This document shows positions 39,901-49,477 of a stretch of DNA of 64,000 bases, piece by piece. Numbering within the stretch: position 1 is the first letter of the stretch; each line of letters begins with the position of its first letter. The position numbers and the translations under genes were made by a program. This DNA comes from Burkholderiaceae bacterium (lineage in GTDB: Bacteria > Pseudomonadota > Gammaproteobacteria > Burkholderiales > Burkholderiaceae_C), in the NCBI GenBank assembly GCA_004323695.1, contig SCRU01000110.1:54213-118212 (forward strand), given 5' to 3'. The notes beneath the pieces were generated by a model, which did no database searches, was not told the DNA's origin, and saw nothing but the letters and a program-made list of their open reading frames with translations.

Positions 39901-42900
39901 GTGACCTTGCACCTTACCCAGTTCGAGGGCGGCAATGCCCTCAGCGACTTCCGAGCCCGGCAACTTCTTCCCCGACTGCAGGCGGTCCACGACGGGATCG
40001 GCGCCATCGCGGCCCGCTTCGTGCATCTGGTGGCAGGTGCCGCGGCGCCCAGCGATACCCTGCGCGTGCAACTGGAGTCTTTGCTCACGTATGGCGAGCC
40101 GTACCAGCCACCAGAAAGCGGCGTGGGCGGTGCGCTGATCGTCGTCACGCCGCGGTTTGGCACCGTCTCCCCCTGGGCATCCAAGGCGACCGACATCGCC
40201 CACAACTGCGCGCTGGCCGTCAAGCGCATCGAGCGCATTACGGAGTACCGGCTTACGCTCAAGCCGGGTTGGCTCGGCAAGGCCGCGCTGAGCCAGGAGA
40301 AGCTACAGCAGGTGGCGGCCCTGCTGCACGACCGTATGACCGAGAGCGTCATGTTCGACCGCGCCGCAGCCGCCGACCTGTTTTCCGAAGTGCACGCGGC
40401 GCCGATGGCACACGTGGATGTGTTGCACGGGGGCAGGGCGGCGCTGGCGCAGGCCAATACCCGGTTCGGCCTGGCGCTGGCCGACGATGAAATGGACTAC
40501 CTCGTGGCCGCCTTCACCCGGCTGCAGCGCAACCCCAGCGATGTGGAGCTGATGATGTTTGCGCAGGCCAACAGCGAGCATTGCCGGCACAAGATTTTTA
40601 ACGCCGAATTCACGATCGACGGCGCGGTGCAGGAACGCAGCCTGTTCGGCATGATCCGCCACACGCACCAGATCAGCCCGCAGCACACGGTGGTGGCGTA
40701 CTCGGACAACGCCTCGGTGATGGAAGGCACGGCCATTGAGAGGTTCATAGCCAAATCACCATCCAGCCCAGACGGGTCGGGCGCTGTCAGCTATCAAAAG
40801 CATAGTTCGTTGAATCACGTGCTGATGAAGGTGGAAACCCACAACCACCCCACGGCGATCTCGCCGTTTCCGGGCGCCTCGACCGGCGCGGGCGGCGAAA
40901 TCCGCGACGAAGGGGCCACCGGGCGCGGCTCCAAGCCCAAGGCCGGGTTGACCGGCTTCTCGGTGTCCAGACTCTGGGACGGCTGGTCCGACCAGCCGGG
41001 CGGCAAGCCCGGGCACATCGCCAGCCCGCTGCAGATCATGACCGAGGGCCCGCTCGGCGGCGCCGCCTTCAACAACGAATTCGGCCGGCCCAACCTGCTG
41101 GGCTACTTTCGCGAGTACGAACAGAGCGTGGCGTCCGACGTGGATACGATCCGGCGCGGCTACCACAAGCCCATCATGATCGCGGGCGGCCTGGGCACCA
41201 TCGACGCCGGCCTGACCCAAAAGATTGACTTTGCTGCCGGCAGCCTGCTGATCCAGCTTGGCGGCCCGGGCATGCGCATCGGCATGGGCGGCAGCGCGGC
41301 CAGTTCCATGGCCAGCGGCGCGAATGCGGCCGAACTCGATTTCGACTCGGTGCAGCGCGGCAACCCGGAGATCCAGCGCCGCGCGCAGGAGGTCATCAAC
41401 CGCTGCGCGGCGCAAGGCGCGGAGAACCCCATCCTGGCCATTCACGATGTGGGCGCCGGTGGCCTGTCGAACGCCTTTCCCGAATTGACCAATGACGCCG
41501 GCCGCGGCGCGCGCTTCGATCTGCGTGCGGTGCCGCTGGAGGAATCCGGGCTGGCGCCCAAGGAAATCTGGTGCAACGAAAGCCAGGAGCGCTATGTGCT
41601 CGCGATCGCGCCCGAATCGCTCGCGCAGTTCCGGGCCTTCTGCGAGCGCGAACGCTGCCCGTTTGCCGTGGTGGGCGTCGCCACCGAGGCGAGAGACCTC
41701 ATCGTGTCTGACAACGAAGCGGCCGCGCGCCACGCAGGGCCGCCCCAAGCCAGCGCAGCCCCCTCGGGGGGCAGCGAGGACACGTCAGTGCCGAGCGTGG
41801 GGGCTCCAGTTCACATGCCCATGAACGTGCTGCTGGGCAAGCCACCCAAGATGCACCGCGACGTCAAAACCGTGGCGCGTCACTTCAAGCCGATCGACCT
41901 GACCGGCGTGGATCTGCAACAGGCGGCGATCCAGGTGCTGTCCAGCGCCACCGTCGCCTCCAAGCGCTTCCTCATCACCATCGGCGACCGCACCGTGGGC
42001 GGCCTCTCGCATCGCGACCAGATGGTCGGGCCCTGGCAGGTGCCGGTGGCGGACTGCGCCGTCACGCTGGCCGATTACCAGGGCTTTGCCGGCGAGGCCA
42101 TGAGCCTGGGCGAGCGCACGCCGCTGGCGGCCATCAACGCGCCGGCGTCCGGCCGCATGGCGGTGGCGGAAAGCATTACCAATTTGCTGGCCGCGCCGAT
42201 CGATCTGGCGCGCGTCAAGCTCTCGGCCAACTGGATGGCGGCCTGCGGCGAACCGGGCGAGGACGCCGCGCTGTACGAGACCGTGCGGGCCGTGGGCATG
42301 GAACTGTGCCCGGCGCTGGGCATCTCCATTCCCGTCGGCAAGGATTCGCTCTCCATGCGCACGCAGTGGAGCGAGTCGCAGGGCGAGTCCGGTGCGGGCA
42401 ATGCGCCGAAAAAAGTCACCTCGCCGGTCAGCCTGATCGTGACGGCTTTTGCCACGCTGACCGACGTGCGCGGCACGCTCACGCCGCAACTCGACGCGAC
42501 CGAGGCCGACACCATGCTGGTGCTGATCGACTTGGGCCGGGGCCAGAACCGCATGGGCGGCGGCATGCTGGCGCAAACGCTCGACCAGGTTGGCGACGCC
42601 GTGCCCGACCTCGACGATCCGCAAGACCTGGTGCGCCTGGTCAACGCCGTGAATGCGCTGCGCGCGCAGGGCCGCATCCTGGCGTACCACGACCGCAGCG
42701 ACGGCGGCCTGTTCGCCACCGTGTGCGAGATGGCCTTCGCCGGTCACGTCGGAGTCTCGCTGAATGTGGACCTGCTCGTGACCGAGAGCGACGGCATTGC
42801 CGACAGCCGCGCCGAGTACGGCGATGCCAAGAACTGGGCCGGCCAGGTCAGCGCCCGGCGCGAGGAACTGACGCTCAAGGCGCTGTTCAGCGAGGAGCTC

Positions 42901-44022
42901 GGCGTGGTGCTGCAGGTCCGCACAGCCGAGCGCAACGACGTGATGCAAACCCTGCGCGAACATGGCCTGAGCCGGCACAGCCACTTCATCGGCAAAACCC
43001 GGCCAGCCAGTTCGACCGTTGCAACCGGCCAGGGGCAGGTGCAGATCTGGCGCGACACCAAGGCGGTCTTCAGCGCCAGTCTGTACGACCTGCATCAGGC
43101 CTGGGACGCGGTGAGCTGGAAAATCTGCCGCGAGCGCGATAACCCCGCCTGCGCGGACGCCGAGCACGCCGCCGCCGGTGACCCCAAGGATCCTGGGCTC
43201 CATGCCCATATTGCACCAGATGCTCTTGATAATGTAGCAACACCGTATCTGAACCTGGCCCGCCCCCAGGTCGCCGTGCTGCGCGAGCAGGGCGTCAACT
43301 CCCATATCGAGATGGCCTATGCCTTCACCGAGGCGGGCTTCGAGGCGCACGATGTGCACATGACCGATCTGCAGACCGGGCGCGCCAACCTGCGGGGCTT
43401 CAAGGGTTTGGTGGCCTGCGGGGGCTTCAGCTACGGCGACACGCTGGGCGCCGGCATCGGCTGGGCCCGCTCCATCACTTTCAACCCCAGGCTGGCCGAG
43501 CAGTTCAAGGCGTTCTTTGCAAGACTCGACACCTTCGCGCTGGGCGTGTGCAACGGCTGCCAGATGTTTGCCGAGCTGGCCGACATCATCCCCGGCGCGC
43601 AGCACTGGCCGCGCTTCACCACGAATCAGAGCGAGCGTTTCGAGGCGCGATTGTCGATGGTGGAAGTGCTTGATTCTCCCAGCCTGTTCTTTGCTGGCAT
43701 GGCGGGCAGCCGCCTGCCGATTGCGGTGGCGCACGGCGAGGGTTTCGCGAATTTCCAACACCGGGGCGATTCCGCGCGCGCAATTGCCGCGATGCGTTTC
43801 ACCGACAACGCAGGCAACGCGACCGAAGCCTATCCGCTCAACCCGAACGGCAGCCCGGGCGGCCTGACGGCCGTGACCACGGCGGACGGGCGCTTTACGG
43901 CCATGATGCCGCACCCCGAGCGCGTGTTCCGCAATATCCAGATGAGCTGGACCCCCGGTGACCGCAGTGCGTTCGGCCCCTGGCTGCGGATCTGGCGCAA
44001 CGCACGGCGCTGGGTCGGGTGA
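39901..44022 (+). CDS. purL: phosphoribosylformylglycinamidine synthase
   Basis: 1373 residues from the GTG at 39901 (no ATG is available near the homologous start [20 protein letters not shown]). Single-chain gamma-proteobacterial-type enzyme: N-terminal PurS-like domain, FGAM synthetase domain with [20 protein letters not shown] and [16 protein letters not shown], and a C-terminal glutaminase domain with catalytic Cys in [11 protein letters not shown] and His/Glu in [10 protein letters not shown]. It makes FGAM in purine synthesis. About 70 residues longer than E. coli PurL, partly because of at least two in-frame repeat segments (about residues 281-302 and 612-635). All catalytic motifs are intact. 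Confidence 0.97.
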   Translation: MTLHLTQFEGGNALSDFRARQLLPRLQAVHDGIGAIAARFVHLVAGAAAPSDTLRVQLESLLTYGEPYQPPESGVGGALIVVTPRFGTVSPWASKATDIAHNCALAVKRIERITEYRLTLKPGWLGKAALSQEKLQQVAALLHDRMTESVMFDRAAAADLFSEVHAAPMAHVDVLHGGRAALAQANTRFGLALADDEMDYLVAAFTRLQRNPSDVELMMFAQANSEHCRHKIFNAEFTIDGAVQERSLFGMIRHTHQISPQHTVVAYSDNASVMEGTAIERFIAKSPSSPDGSGAVSYQKHSSLNHVLMKVETHNHPTAISPFPGASTGAGGEIRDEGATGRGSKPKAGLTGFSVSRLWDGWSDQPGGKPGHIASPLQIMTEGPLGGAAFNNEFGRPNLLGYFREYEQSVASDVDTIRRGYHKPIMIAGGLGTIDAGLTQKIDFAAGSLLIQLGGPGMRIGMGGSAASSMASGANAAELDFDSVQRGNPEIQRRAQEVINRCAAQGAENPILAIHDVGAGGLSNAFPELTNDAGRGARFDLRAVPLEESGLAPKEIWCNESQERYVLAIAPESLAQFRAFCERERCPFAVVGVATEARDLIVSDNEAAARHAGPPQASAAPSGGSEDTSVPSVGAPVHMPMNVLLGKPPKMHRDVKTVARHFKPIDLTGVDLQQAAIQVLSSATVASKRFLITIGDRTVGGLSHRDQMVGPWQVPVADCAVTLADYQGFAGEAMSLGERTPLAAINAPASGRMAVAESITNLLAAPIDLARVKLSANWMAACGEPGEDAALYETVRAVGMELCPALGISIPVGKDSLSMRTQWSESQGESGAGNAPKKVTSPVSLIVTAFATLTDVRGTLTPQLDATEADTMLVLIDLGRGQNRMGGGMLAQTLDQVGDAVPDLDDPQDLVRLVNAVNALRAQGRILAYHDRSDGGLFATVCEMAFAGHVGVSLNVDLLVTESDGIADSRAEYGDAKNWAGQVSARREELTLKALFSEELGVVLQVRTAERNDVMQTLREHGLSRHSHFIGKTRPASSTVATGQGQVQIWRDTKAVFSASLYDLHQAWDAVSWKICRERDNPACADAEHAAAGDPKDPGLHAHIAPDALDNVATPYLNLARPQVAVLREQGVNSHIEMAYAFTEAGFEAHDVHMTDLQTGRANLRGFKGLVACGGFSYGDTLGAGIGWARSITFNPRLAEQFKAFFARLDTFALGVCNGCQMFAELADIIPGAQHWPRFTTNQSERFEARLSMVEVLDSPSLFFAGMAGSRLPIAVAHGEGFANFQHRGDSARAIAAMRFTDNAGNATEAYPLNPNGSPGGLTAVTTADGRFTAMMPHPERVFRNIQMSWTPGDRSAFGPWLRIWRNARRWVG
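40741..40806 (-). repeat. interspersed repeat, family 1, in frame inside purL
   Basis: On the minus strand: TAGCTG, 18 bases (ACAGCGCCCGACCCGTCT), GGGCTGGATGG, then TGATTTGG. Antisense to purL; translated as [20 protein letters not shown] just before [15 protein letters not shown]. coli PurL has a shorter loop at this place. Confidence 0.7.
41736..41806 (+). repeat. interspersed repeat, family 3, in frame inside purL
   Basis: GGGCCGCCCCAAGCCAGC, then AGCCCCCTCGGGGGGCAGCG with a perfect GCCCCC/GGGGGC palindrome around 41758-41772, ending GCCGAGCGTGGGGGCT. I recall elements with this exact layout between genes of Acidovorax/Comamonas relatives. Here it is translated in frame as about 24 residues ([20 protein letters not shown]) between the end of one PurL domain and the [12 protein letters not shown] motif. 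Confidence 0.75.
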
Positions 44023-44052
44023 ACCGCGAGCGCCGCGTCAGGCCGAGCGGAT

Positions 44053-44805
44053 TCAGCCGCGCAGAAACGCCTCGATGCTGGTCGCCAGCGCGATCGGCGT
44101 CTCGTGCATCGGGTAGTGGCCCGCGTTCGCCATTTCCTCGAGCACCGCGTTCGGGTACCAGCGCATGAAGGTCTCCTGCATCACGGGGACGCCCAGGGCC
44201 GGGTTGTGTTCGCCGGCGATCACCTTGATGGCCACCGGGTTGCCGTGGATCTTCGCATGGAAGTCGGCTTCGGCCCAGGACGGCAGGTAGGCGGCAATGG
44301 CTTCCTCGTCCGAATTCGCGAACGAGGAGGCTACCATCTGATCCAGCCAGGCGTCGCACAGGCGCAGGCCGGTGGTGATGTCGATGATGCGCTTGCGCAC
44401 CGCGGTGTCGCCGGCCGCGCGCCGGAACAGTGCCAGCATCGCGTCATTGTGCGGAAAGCCGCTGGCCGGCACCGGCGCGATCGCCACCATGCGTTCGACC
44501 CGCCCGGGTGCCTGCACCAACACACGCTGCGCCGCGGTGCTGCACATCGAGTGGCCGATCAAGGAGAATTTCTCCCAGCTCAGCCCGTCGGCCAGCGCCA
44601 GCGCATCCTGCGCGACCTGCTCCATGGTGTATGGCCCGCCGCTGCCCTTCATGCCGCCATAGCCGCGGCAGTCCATGAACGCATAGGTGAAGCCGTGCGT
44701 GTCCAGCACATCCGCCATCGGTCCCCAGCCGCCGCCATGGCCGAACCAGGCGTGCAGGGCGACTACCTTGCGCGGGCCGCTACCGATCAACAGATGGGTG
44801 TTCAT
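44053..44805 (-). CDS. alpha/beta hydrolase
   Basis: 250 residues. Oxyanion region LHAWFGHGGGW (17-27), nucleophile elbow IGHSMCS with Ser86, and a late GHYPMHETP carrying the catalytic His; the acid is probably in VIAGEHNPALG. Cap-helix region at about 120-180. The alpha/beta hydrolase fold is clear, the substrate is not; the fold is close to esterases and haloperoxidase-like enzymes. It is convergent with purL, 30 bp apart, and not in an operon. Confidence 0.88.
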   Translation of the reverse strand: MNTHLLIGSGPRKVVALHAWFGHGGGWGPMADVLDTHGFTYAFMDCRGYGGMKGSGGPYTMEQVAQDALALADGLSWEKFSLIGHSMCSTAAQRVLVQAPGRVERMVAIAPVPASGFPHNDAMLALFRRAAGDTAVRKRIIDITTGLRLCDAWLDQMVASSFANSDEEAIAAYLPSWAEADFHAKIHGNPVAIKVIAGEHNPALGVPVMQETFMRWYPNAVLEEMANAGHYPMHETPIALATSIEAFLRG

Positions 44806-44882
44806 GGTGGAAGTCTCCTGCGAGCGTCTGGAAACGGGGGGTCGGGCCGATTATCCACCCCGCAATCGGTTATGTTCCCAGC

Positions 44883-45692
44883 ATGGACATGATGCCCTCG
44901 CGCGCAAAACCACCTCCAGCAGATGCACCGGCCCGGTTGCGCTTCGGCGCGGTCGATGCGCTGCGCGGGGGCGCGATCGTCTGGATGACGGCGTTTCACT
45001 TCTGTTTCGACCTGAACTATTTTGGCTACTGGCGGCAGAACTTTTATGCCGATCCGCTGTGGACCTGGCAGCGCACCGCCATCGTGAGCCTGTTCCTGTT
45101 CTGCGCCGGACTGGGGCAGGCGATTGCCACGCAGCAAGGGCAGAGCTGGCAGCGTTTCTGGCGGCGCTGGGCGCAGGTGGCGGGCTGCGCGCTGCTGGTT
45201 ACCGCGGGTTCTTACTGGATGTTTCCCAACAGCTTCATCTACTTCGGCGTGCTGCACGGCATCGCCGTGATGCTGATCGTGGTACGCCTGCTCGCACCCT
45301 GGGGACGCCGCCATCCGATGGGCTTGTGCGTGCTCGGTGCGCTCGCGATTGCAGCCAAGTTCATGGCAGCCTATGCAATGAATACCACGGCCTTGGCCCC
45401 TATTGCTGAAATTTTCAATGGCCGGGCGCTGAATTGGCTGGGCCTGATCACGCGCCTGCCCATCACGGAAGACTACGTGCCCATCGTTCCCTGGCTCGGG
45501 GTGATGCTATGGGGGCTCGCGTGCGGCCAGTGGCTGCTGGCACATCGTCCGCGCCGGCTTGCCGTGGCCGTGGCCGTGCCGCGGCGCGGCGCGGCGCTCG
45601 CCTGGCTGGGCCGGCACAGCCTGCCCTGGTACATGCTGCATCAGCTGGTGCTGCTCGGGGCGCTTGCGCTGATCGCCTGGGCACGGGCATGA
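44883..45692 (+). CDS. DUF1624/heparan-alpha-glucosaminide acetyltransferase-like membrane protein
   Basis: 269 residues with about seven hydrophobic helices. The N-terminal RLRFGAVDALRGGAIVWMTA followed by FHFCFDLNYFGYW carries the R-x-x-x-x-D-x-x-R-G motif typical of DUF1624 acyltransferase-like membrane proteins; C-terminal GRHSLPWYMLHQLVLLGALA is also typical. The role of bacterial members is unproven. It is divergent from the hydrolase gene and convergent with the parvulin gene. An AT-rich patch at 45370-45425 stands out from the GC-rich gene. Confidence 0.8.
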   Translation: MDMMPSRAKPPPADAPARLRFGAVDALRGGAIVWMTAFHFCFDLNYFGYWRQNFYADPLWTWQRTAIVSLFLFCAGLGQAIATQQGQSWQRFWRRWAQVAGCALLVTAGSYWMFPNSFIYFGVLHGIAVMLIVVRLLAPWGRRHPMGLCVLGALAIAAKFMAAYAMNTTALAPIAEIFNGRALNWLGLITRLPITEDYVPIVPWLGVMLWGLACGQWLLAHRPRRLAVAVAVPRRGAALAWLGRHSLPWYMLHQLVLLGALALIAWARA

Positions 45693-45717
45693 AAAAGCGC
45701 GGCTCGGGGCCGCGCTT
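45691..45717 (-). terminator. rho-independent terminator of the selO-msrB-yciB-bolA-parvulin region
   Basis: A 9-bp GC-rich stem, AAGCGCGGC (45695-45703) with GCCGCGCTT (45709-45717), 5-base loop. On the minus strand it is followed by TTTTT, so it should stop minus-strand transcription 34 bp after the parvulin stop; it overlaps the 3' end of the convergent gene's stop region. Confidence 0.75.
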
Positions 45718-45750
45718 GCCGAAAGGTGCGAAGCCAACGCCTCGCACGGT

Positions 45751-46536
45751 TTACTCGATCTTCGCCTTGGAACGCAGATCTTCCTCGAATTTGGCCAGCT
45801 TTTGCTGCTCCAGCTGCTGCACGATTTGCGGCTTCACCTCGTCCATGGTCGGCAGCTTGGCGGCCCGCACGTCGTCCAGACGGATGATGTGATAGCCATA
45901 TTGGGTCTGGATCGGCGTCTCGGTGAACTGGCCCTTCTTCAGCTTGATCATGGCGTCCGAGAACGGCTTGACGTAGCTGTCCGCGTTGGCCCAGCCCAGA
46001 TCGCCGCCCTTGGCGCCGGAGGCGGTGTCGATCGACGATTTCTTGGCGAGATCCTCAAACTTCGCACCCTTCTTGAGCTGGGCAATGATGGCATTCGCCT
46101 GCGCTTCGGTCTTCACCAGGATGTGATGCGCGTGATACTCCTGCCCGCTGTTGGCGGCCACGAACTTGTCATACGCCGCCTTGACTTCGGCGTCCGTCAC
46201 CGGGTTCTTCTTCTGGAAGTCGGCAAACAGGTCGCGAATCAGGATGGTCTGGCGCGCCAGCTCCATCTGGTTCTTGAATTCCGGCGTCGCATCCAGCCCG
46301 CGCTTTTGTGCTTCCTGCATGAACACCTCGCGGGCGATGACCTCGGTCTTGATCTGCGCAGCGATCTCCGGCGTGATTTTCTGGCCCGATGCCTCCACCT
46401 GCTGGGTCAGCGCATCGACGCGCGACTGCGGCACCGGTTTGCCGTTCACGATGGCGACGTTTTGCGCCGCCGCGGGCAACGCCAGCGCGCCCAGAAAAGC
46501 CGCCGCAGCAAACGCGGACAAGAGTTGCTTCTTCAT
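45751..46536 (-). CDS. periplasmic parvulin-type peptidyl-prolyl isomerase
   Basis: 261 residues. Signal peptide MKKQLLSAFAAAAFLGALAL-PAAAQ (cleavage after AAAQ), an N-terminal SurA-like helical chaperone segment, and a parvulin domain at about 133-225 (YHAHHILVKTEAQANAIIAQ, SSIDTASGAKGGDLGW, QTQYGYHIIRLDDVRAAKLP) with the conserved His pair. PrsA/PpiC-like; it assists folding of exported proteins. It follows bolA by 70 bp and may be co-transcribed. Confidence 0.92.
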   Translation of the reverse strand: MKKQLLSAFAAAAFLGALALPAAAQNVAIVNGKPVPQSRVDALTQQVEASGQKITPEIAAQIKTEVIAREVFMQEAQKRGLDATPEFKNQMELARQTILIRDLFADFQKKNPVTDAEVKAAYDKFVAANSGQEYHAHHILVKTEAQANAIIAQLKKGAKFEDLAKKSSIDTASGAKGGDLGWANADSYVKPFSDAMIKLKKGQFTETPIQTQYGYHIIRLDDVRAAKLPTMDEVKPQIVQQLEQQKLAKFEEDLRSKAKIE

Positions 46537-46606
46537 AGATTTTCCTCAGGAATGATCGGGGGTAAAACGGGGAGGCCGCCCGCGCGGCAAGGTTCAGGAC
46601 ACGGGT

Positions 46607-46900
46607 CTAGAGCACTTCAATGGCAATGGCATGAGCGCCCTGGTCAATGAATTCTTGCAGCGCATCATACACAAGGCGGTGCCGCGCCACGCGCGTACGG
46701 CCGGTAAACAGCGGTGACGAAATGCGTACCCGGAAATGCGATCCACGGCCCGCCTCATTGGCGCCGGAATGGCCCAGATGCGCGGCGCTTTCATCCAGCA
46801 CTTCGAGCCGGGTGGGTGCGAGCCTCTGCTGCAGGCGCTCTTTCATCGCCTGCGCGCTGATCGGCGCGATTTTCGTGGGGGGCACGCCACCGGCGCTCAT
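46607..46900 (-). CDS. BolA family protein
   Basis: 97 residues. The BolA fold is seen in LQQRLAPTRLEVLDESAAHL then GHSGANEAGRGSHFRVRISS, with the class II KH-like arrangement, and HRLVYDALQEFIDQGAHAIA. A conserved histidine in SHFRV and another in RHRLVYDAL are the usual metal/Fe-S partner positions. BolA proteins pair with monothiol glutaredoxins in iron-sulfur handling. Overlaps the yciB stop by ATGA (46897-46900). Confidence 0.93.
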   Translation of the reverse strand: MSAGGVPPTKIAPISAQAMKERLQQRLAPTRLEVLDESAAHLGHSGANEAGRGSHFRVRISSPLFTGRTRVARHRLVYDALQEFIDQGAHAIAIEVL

Positions 46901-47442
46901 GAGTCGCCGGCCTCGCCCGTCTTGATGTATTTGCCAAGAAACAGGGCCTGGCCGATCACGAACAGCACCATCAATCCGAGTCCGCCGAACAACTTGAAGT
47001 TGACCCAGGTATTCAGGTCATAGTGAAAGGCCACCCACAGGTTGAGCACGCCCATCACGGCGAAGAAGCCGGTCCAGCTCCAGCTCATCACGCGCCAGGC
47101 GTTGTCCGGCAATTCCATCTGCGCGCCCATCAGGGATTTGAGCAGGTTCTTCTTGAACACGAGTTGCCCCACCAGCAGCGCGCCGCCCATGATCCAGTAC
47201 AGCGCGGTGGGTTTCCACTTGATGAAGGTGTCGTTGTGCGAGATCAGCGTGGCGCCGCCAAACAGCACGATCACCCCCAGGCTGATCCACTGCATGGGCT
47301 CGACCTTGCCGTGCCGGGTGTAGAGATAGCCGATCTGCACGAGCGTGGCGGCAATGGCCACCGCGGTCGCGACATAAATGCCCGCGAACTTGAAGGCCAC
47401 AAAAAACAGGATGATCGGGAAGAAGTCGAGAAAAAGCTTCAT
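46897..47442 (-). CDS. yciB: inner-membrane septation protein A (YciB/IspZ)
   Basis: 181 residues, five or six membrane helices. [20 protein letters not shown] then [40 protein letters not shown] and [20 protein letters not shown] are highly characteristic of YciB. Involved in cell envelope and septum synthesis. Both ends overlap neighbours by ATGA, placing it between msrB and bolA in the same transcript. Confidence 0.95.
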   Translation of the reverse strand: MKLFLDFFPIILFFVAFKFAGIYVATAVAIAATLVQIGYLYTRHGKVEPMQWISLGVIVLFGGATLISHNDTFIKWKPTALYWIMGGALLVGQLVFKKNLLKSLMGAQMELPDNAWRVMSWSWTGFFAVMGVLNLWVAFHYDLNTWVNFKLFGGLGLMVLFVIGQALFLGKYIKTGEAGDS

Positions 47443-47849
47443 TTGGGCGTGAAGTCTAACGAAGCCGAGTTCATGCAGTAGCGCAGGCCGGTCGGCGCCG
47501 GGCCGTCTTCAAACACATGCCCCAGGTGCGCGCCGCATTCGGCGCACAGGGTTTCGGTACGCAGCATGCCCAGCGAGCGGTCTGCGTGCTCTTCGATCGC
47601 TCCGGGCTGCGCCGCCTGCGAGAAGCTCGGCCAGCCGCAGCCGGCGTCGAACTTGGTGCTGGAGTCGAACAGTTTGGCGCCGCAGCAGACGCAGGCGTAA
47701 GTGCCGGCCTGCCAGTGGTCGTCGTACTTGCCGGTGTGCGGGCGCTCGGTGGCAGCATGGCGCGTGACCTCGAAGGCGCCCGGCTCGGCCCCTTTTTGCG
47801 CCAGCAAGGCCTTCCATTCGGCCTCGGTTTTCTCGATTTTGTGGCTCAT
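47439..47849 (-). CDS. msrB: peptide-methionine (R)-S-oxide reductase
   Basis: 136 residues. Structural zinc from two CxxC pairs (CVCCG and CAECG), SelR-type motifs GCGWPSFSQ and [21 protein letters not shown] with catalytic Cys in RYCMNS. Reduces methionine-R-sulfoxide. The start overlaps the selO stop by ATGA (47846-47849) and its stop overlaps yciB. Confidence 0.97.
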   Translation of the reverse strand: MSHKIEKTEAEWKALLAQKGAEPGAFEVTRHAATERPHTGKYDDHWQAGTYACVCCGAKLFDSSTKFDAGCGWPSFSQAAQPGAIEEHADRSLGMLRTETLCAECGAHLGHVFEDGPAPTGLRYCMNSASLDFTPK

Positions 47850-49348
47850 GATGAACAGCTGATCTCAATGGTGGATGCCCATTCGGGCGGGAAGTCGGCG
47901 TCACTGTCAAACCCGGGGTGTTCGTCAAATGGGGCTTCCAGCAGGCGCTGCAAGGTATGGACCGCGGAAAAGTCCTTTTGTTTCGCGAGCCGGATGGCCT
48001 GCTCGCCCAGGTGGTTGCGCAGTACGTACTTGGGATTGGTTTTGAGCATCAAATCGCCGGCTGGCCCATACGCAGTATTGCCAATCCGCTCTGAATATTG
48101 GAGCAACCAGCGATCGAACGCGGGCCGATCCAGAAACAGGTCGCGCACCGAATCGTCCGGCTGCGGCGCACCGGCTTGGGCGCGCCGGCTGACCCAATGG
48201 CTGAGCCGGCGCCAGAAAATGGGGTAGTCGACCCTGTCCCTGGCCAGCAGCTGGAAGGTGGATTCGATCAGCGCCAGGTCGCCCGGCAACTCGTCCAGCA
48301 GCCCCAGCTTGGCGCGCATGCGCGCCGCCAGCTGGGCCGGGAAAACTGCCTTGTACGACTCGAGCGCGGCCAGCGCCAGTTCCTCCTCGCCAATCAGGGG
48401 CAGCAGCGCGCGCCCCAGGCAATACAGGTTCCAGTAGGCGACGTTGGGCTGCTGGTTGTAGGCGTAGCGCCCCTGCTGGTCCGAGTGGTTGCAGATGTGC
48501 CCCGGGTCGAAGGCGTCGAGAAACTGGAACGGGCCGTAATCGATCGTCAGGCCCAGGATGCTCATGTTGTCGGTGTTCATCACGCCGTGGCAAAAGCCCA
48601 CCGCCTGCCATTGCGCGATCATGCGGGCGGTGCGTTCGCTCACCCGCTCCAGCAGGGCGGCGTACGGGTTGCCGCCAAACGTCTCGCACCCCCGGCATTC
48701 GGGGTAGAACCGGTCGATCACATAGTCGGCCAGCGTCTTGAGCGGTCCATGCTGTCCGAGTGCCGAGAAATGCTCGAAATGGCCGAAGCGGATGAAGCTG
48801 GGCGCCGCGCGCGTGACCACGGCCGCGGTCTCGATTTCCTCGCGGCGCACGGGGTCATCGGAGCCGGTGACGCACAACGCGCGCGAGGTGGGAACGCCCA
48901 GCGCCTGCATGGCCTCGCTGCACAGGAATTCGCGAATGCTGGAGCGCAGCACGGCGCGGCCGTCGCCCATGCGGGAATAGGGCGTGAGCCCGCTGCCCTT
49001 GAGTTGAACTTCGTAGCCGGACGCGGTCTCGCCCAACAGCAGCGCACGGCCGTCGCCCAGTTGCCCGGCCCAGACACCGAACTGGTGCCCGCTGTACACG
49101 CTGGCCAGCGGCTGCGTGCCGGCGATCGGCCCATTGCCGGAGAACGCCTCCAGTGCGCCCGGCGAGTCGGACCAGGAAGGCGCCAGCCCCAACTCGCGCG
49201 CGACGGCGGCGCTGCGTCCCACCCAGTAGGGCGCCGTCAAGGGCCGCGGCGCGAGCACCGTATAGAACTCGGGGCCGAGCCGTGCAAAGCTATTGCGCCA
49301 CTGCACCCCCAGATCCAGCGCCACCGCGCGTTCTTCAACCATGTCCAT
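47846..49348 (-). CDS. selO: protein adenylyltransferase SelO
   Basis: 500 residues from the ATG at 49348 (alternative ATG at 49342). Pseudokinase-fold AMPylase: [13 protein letters not shown] at the nucleotide loop, [20 protein letters not shown], and [20 protein letters not shown] with the metal-binding Asn/Asp, all typical of SelO/YdiU. The C-terminus is ISCSS: the Cys three from the end is where eukaryotic SelO has selenocysteine. SelO AMPylates redox proteins and is linked to oxidative stress; coupling with msrB in one operon fits. First gene of the operon. Confidence 0.95.
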   Translation of the reverse strand: MDMVEERAVALDLGVQWRNSFARLGPEFYTVLAPRPLTAPYWVGRSAAVARELGLAPSWSDSPGALEAFSGNGPIAGTQPLASVYSGHQFGVWAGQLGDGRALLLGETASGYEVQLKGSGLTPYSRMGDGRAVLRSSIREFLCSEAMQALGVPTSRALCVTGSDDPVRREEIETAAVVTRAAPSFIRFGHFEHFSALGQHGPLKTLADYVIDRFYPECRGCETFGGNPYAALLERVSERTARMIAQWQAVGFCHGVMNTDNMSILGLTIDYGPFQFLDAFDPGHICNHSDQQGRYAYNQQPNVAYWNLYCLGRALLPLIGEEELALAALESYKAVFPAQLAARMRAKLGLLDELPGDLALIESTFQLLARDRVDYPIFWRRLSHWVSRRAQAGAPQPDDSVRDLFLDRPAFDRWLLQYSERIGNTAYGPAGDLMLKTNPKYVLRNHLGEQAIRLAKQKDFSAVHTLQRLLEAPFDEHPGFDSDADFPPEWASTIEISCSS

Positions 49349-49477
49349 CAGCGTATTGTCCCGCAGTTGACCAACTTCCAGCGTGCGCGGGGCAAATTCC
49401 CGTGCATGGCCATTGGGTCCGGGCGATACTCTGAGCGATACTATTGTTTGCCAAATTTTGTTACACAGGAGACTCCC

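Noticed and set aside
43200..43246. Additional family 1 repeat copy inside purL
   Set aside because: It resembles the ligA copy (ATTGCAC, then GCT) but the two boxes are 18 rather than 24 bases apart and PurL has normal length here. Kept only as a weak candidate in the PurL finding.
45370..45425. Possible repeat copy in the DUF1624 gene
   Set aside because: The patch is AT-rich and contains a GGCC/GGCC motif, but neither strand shows the two boxes at the fixed spacing.
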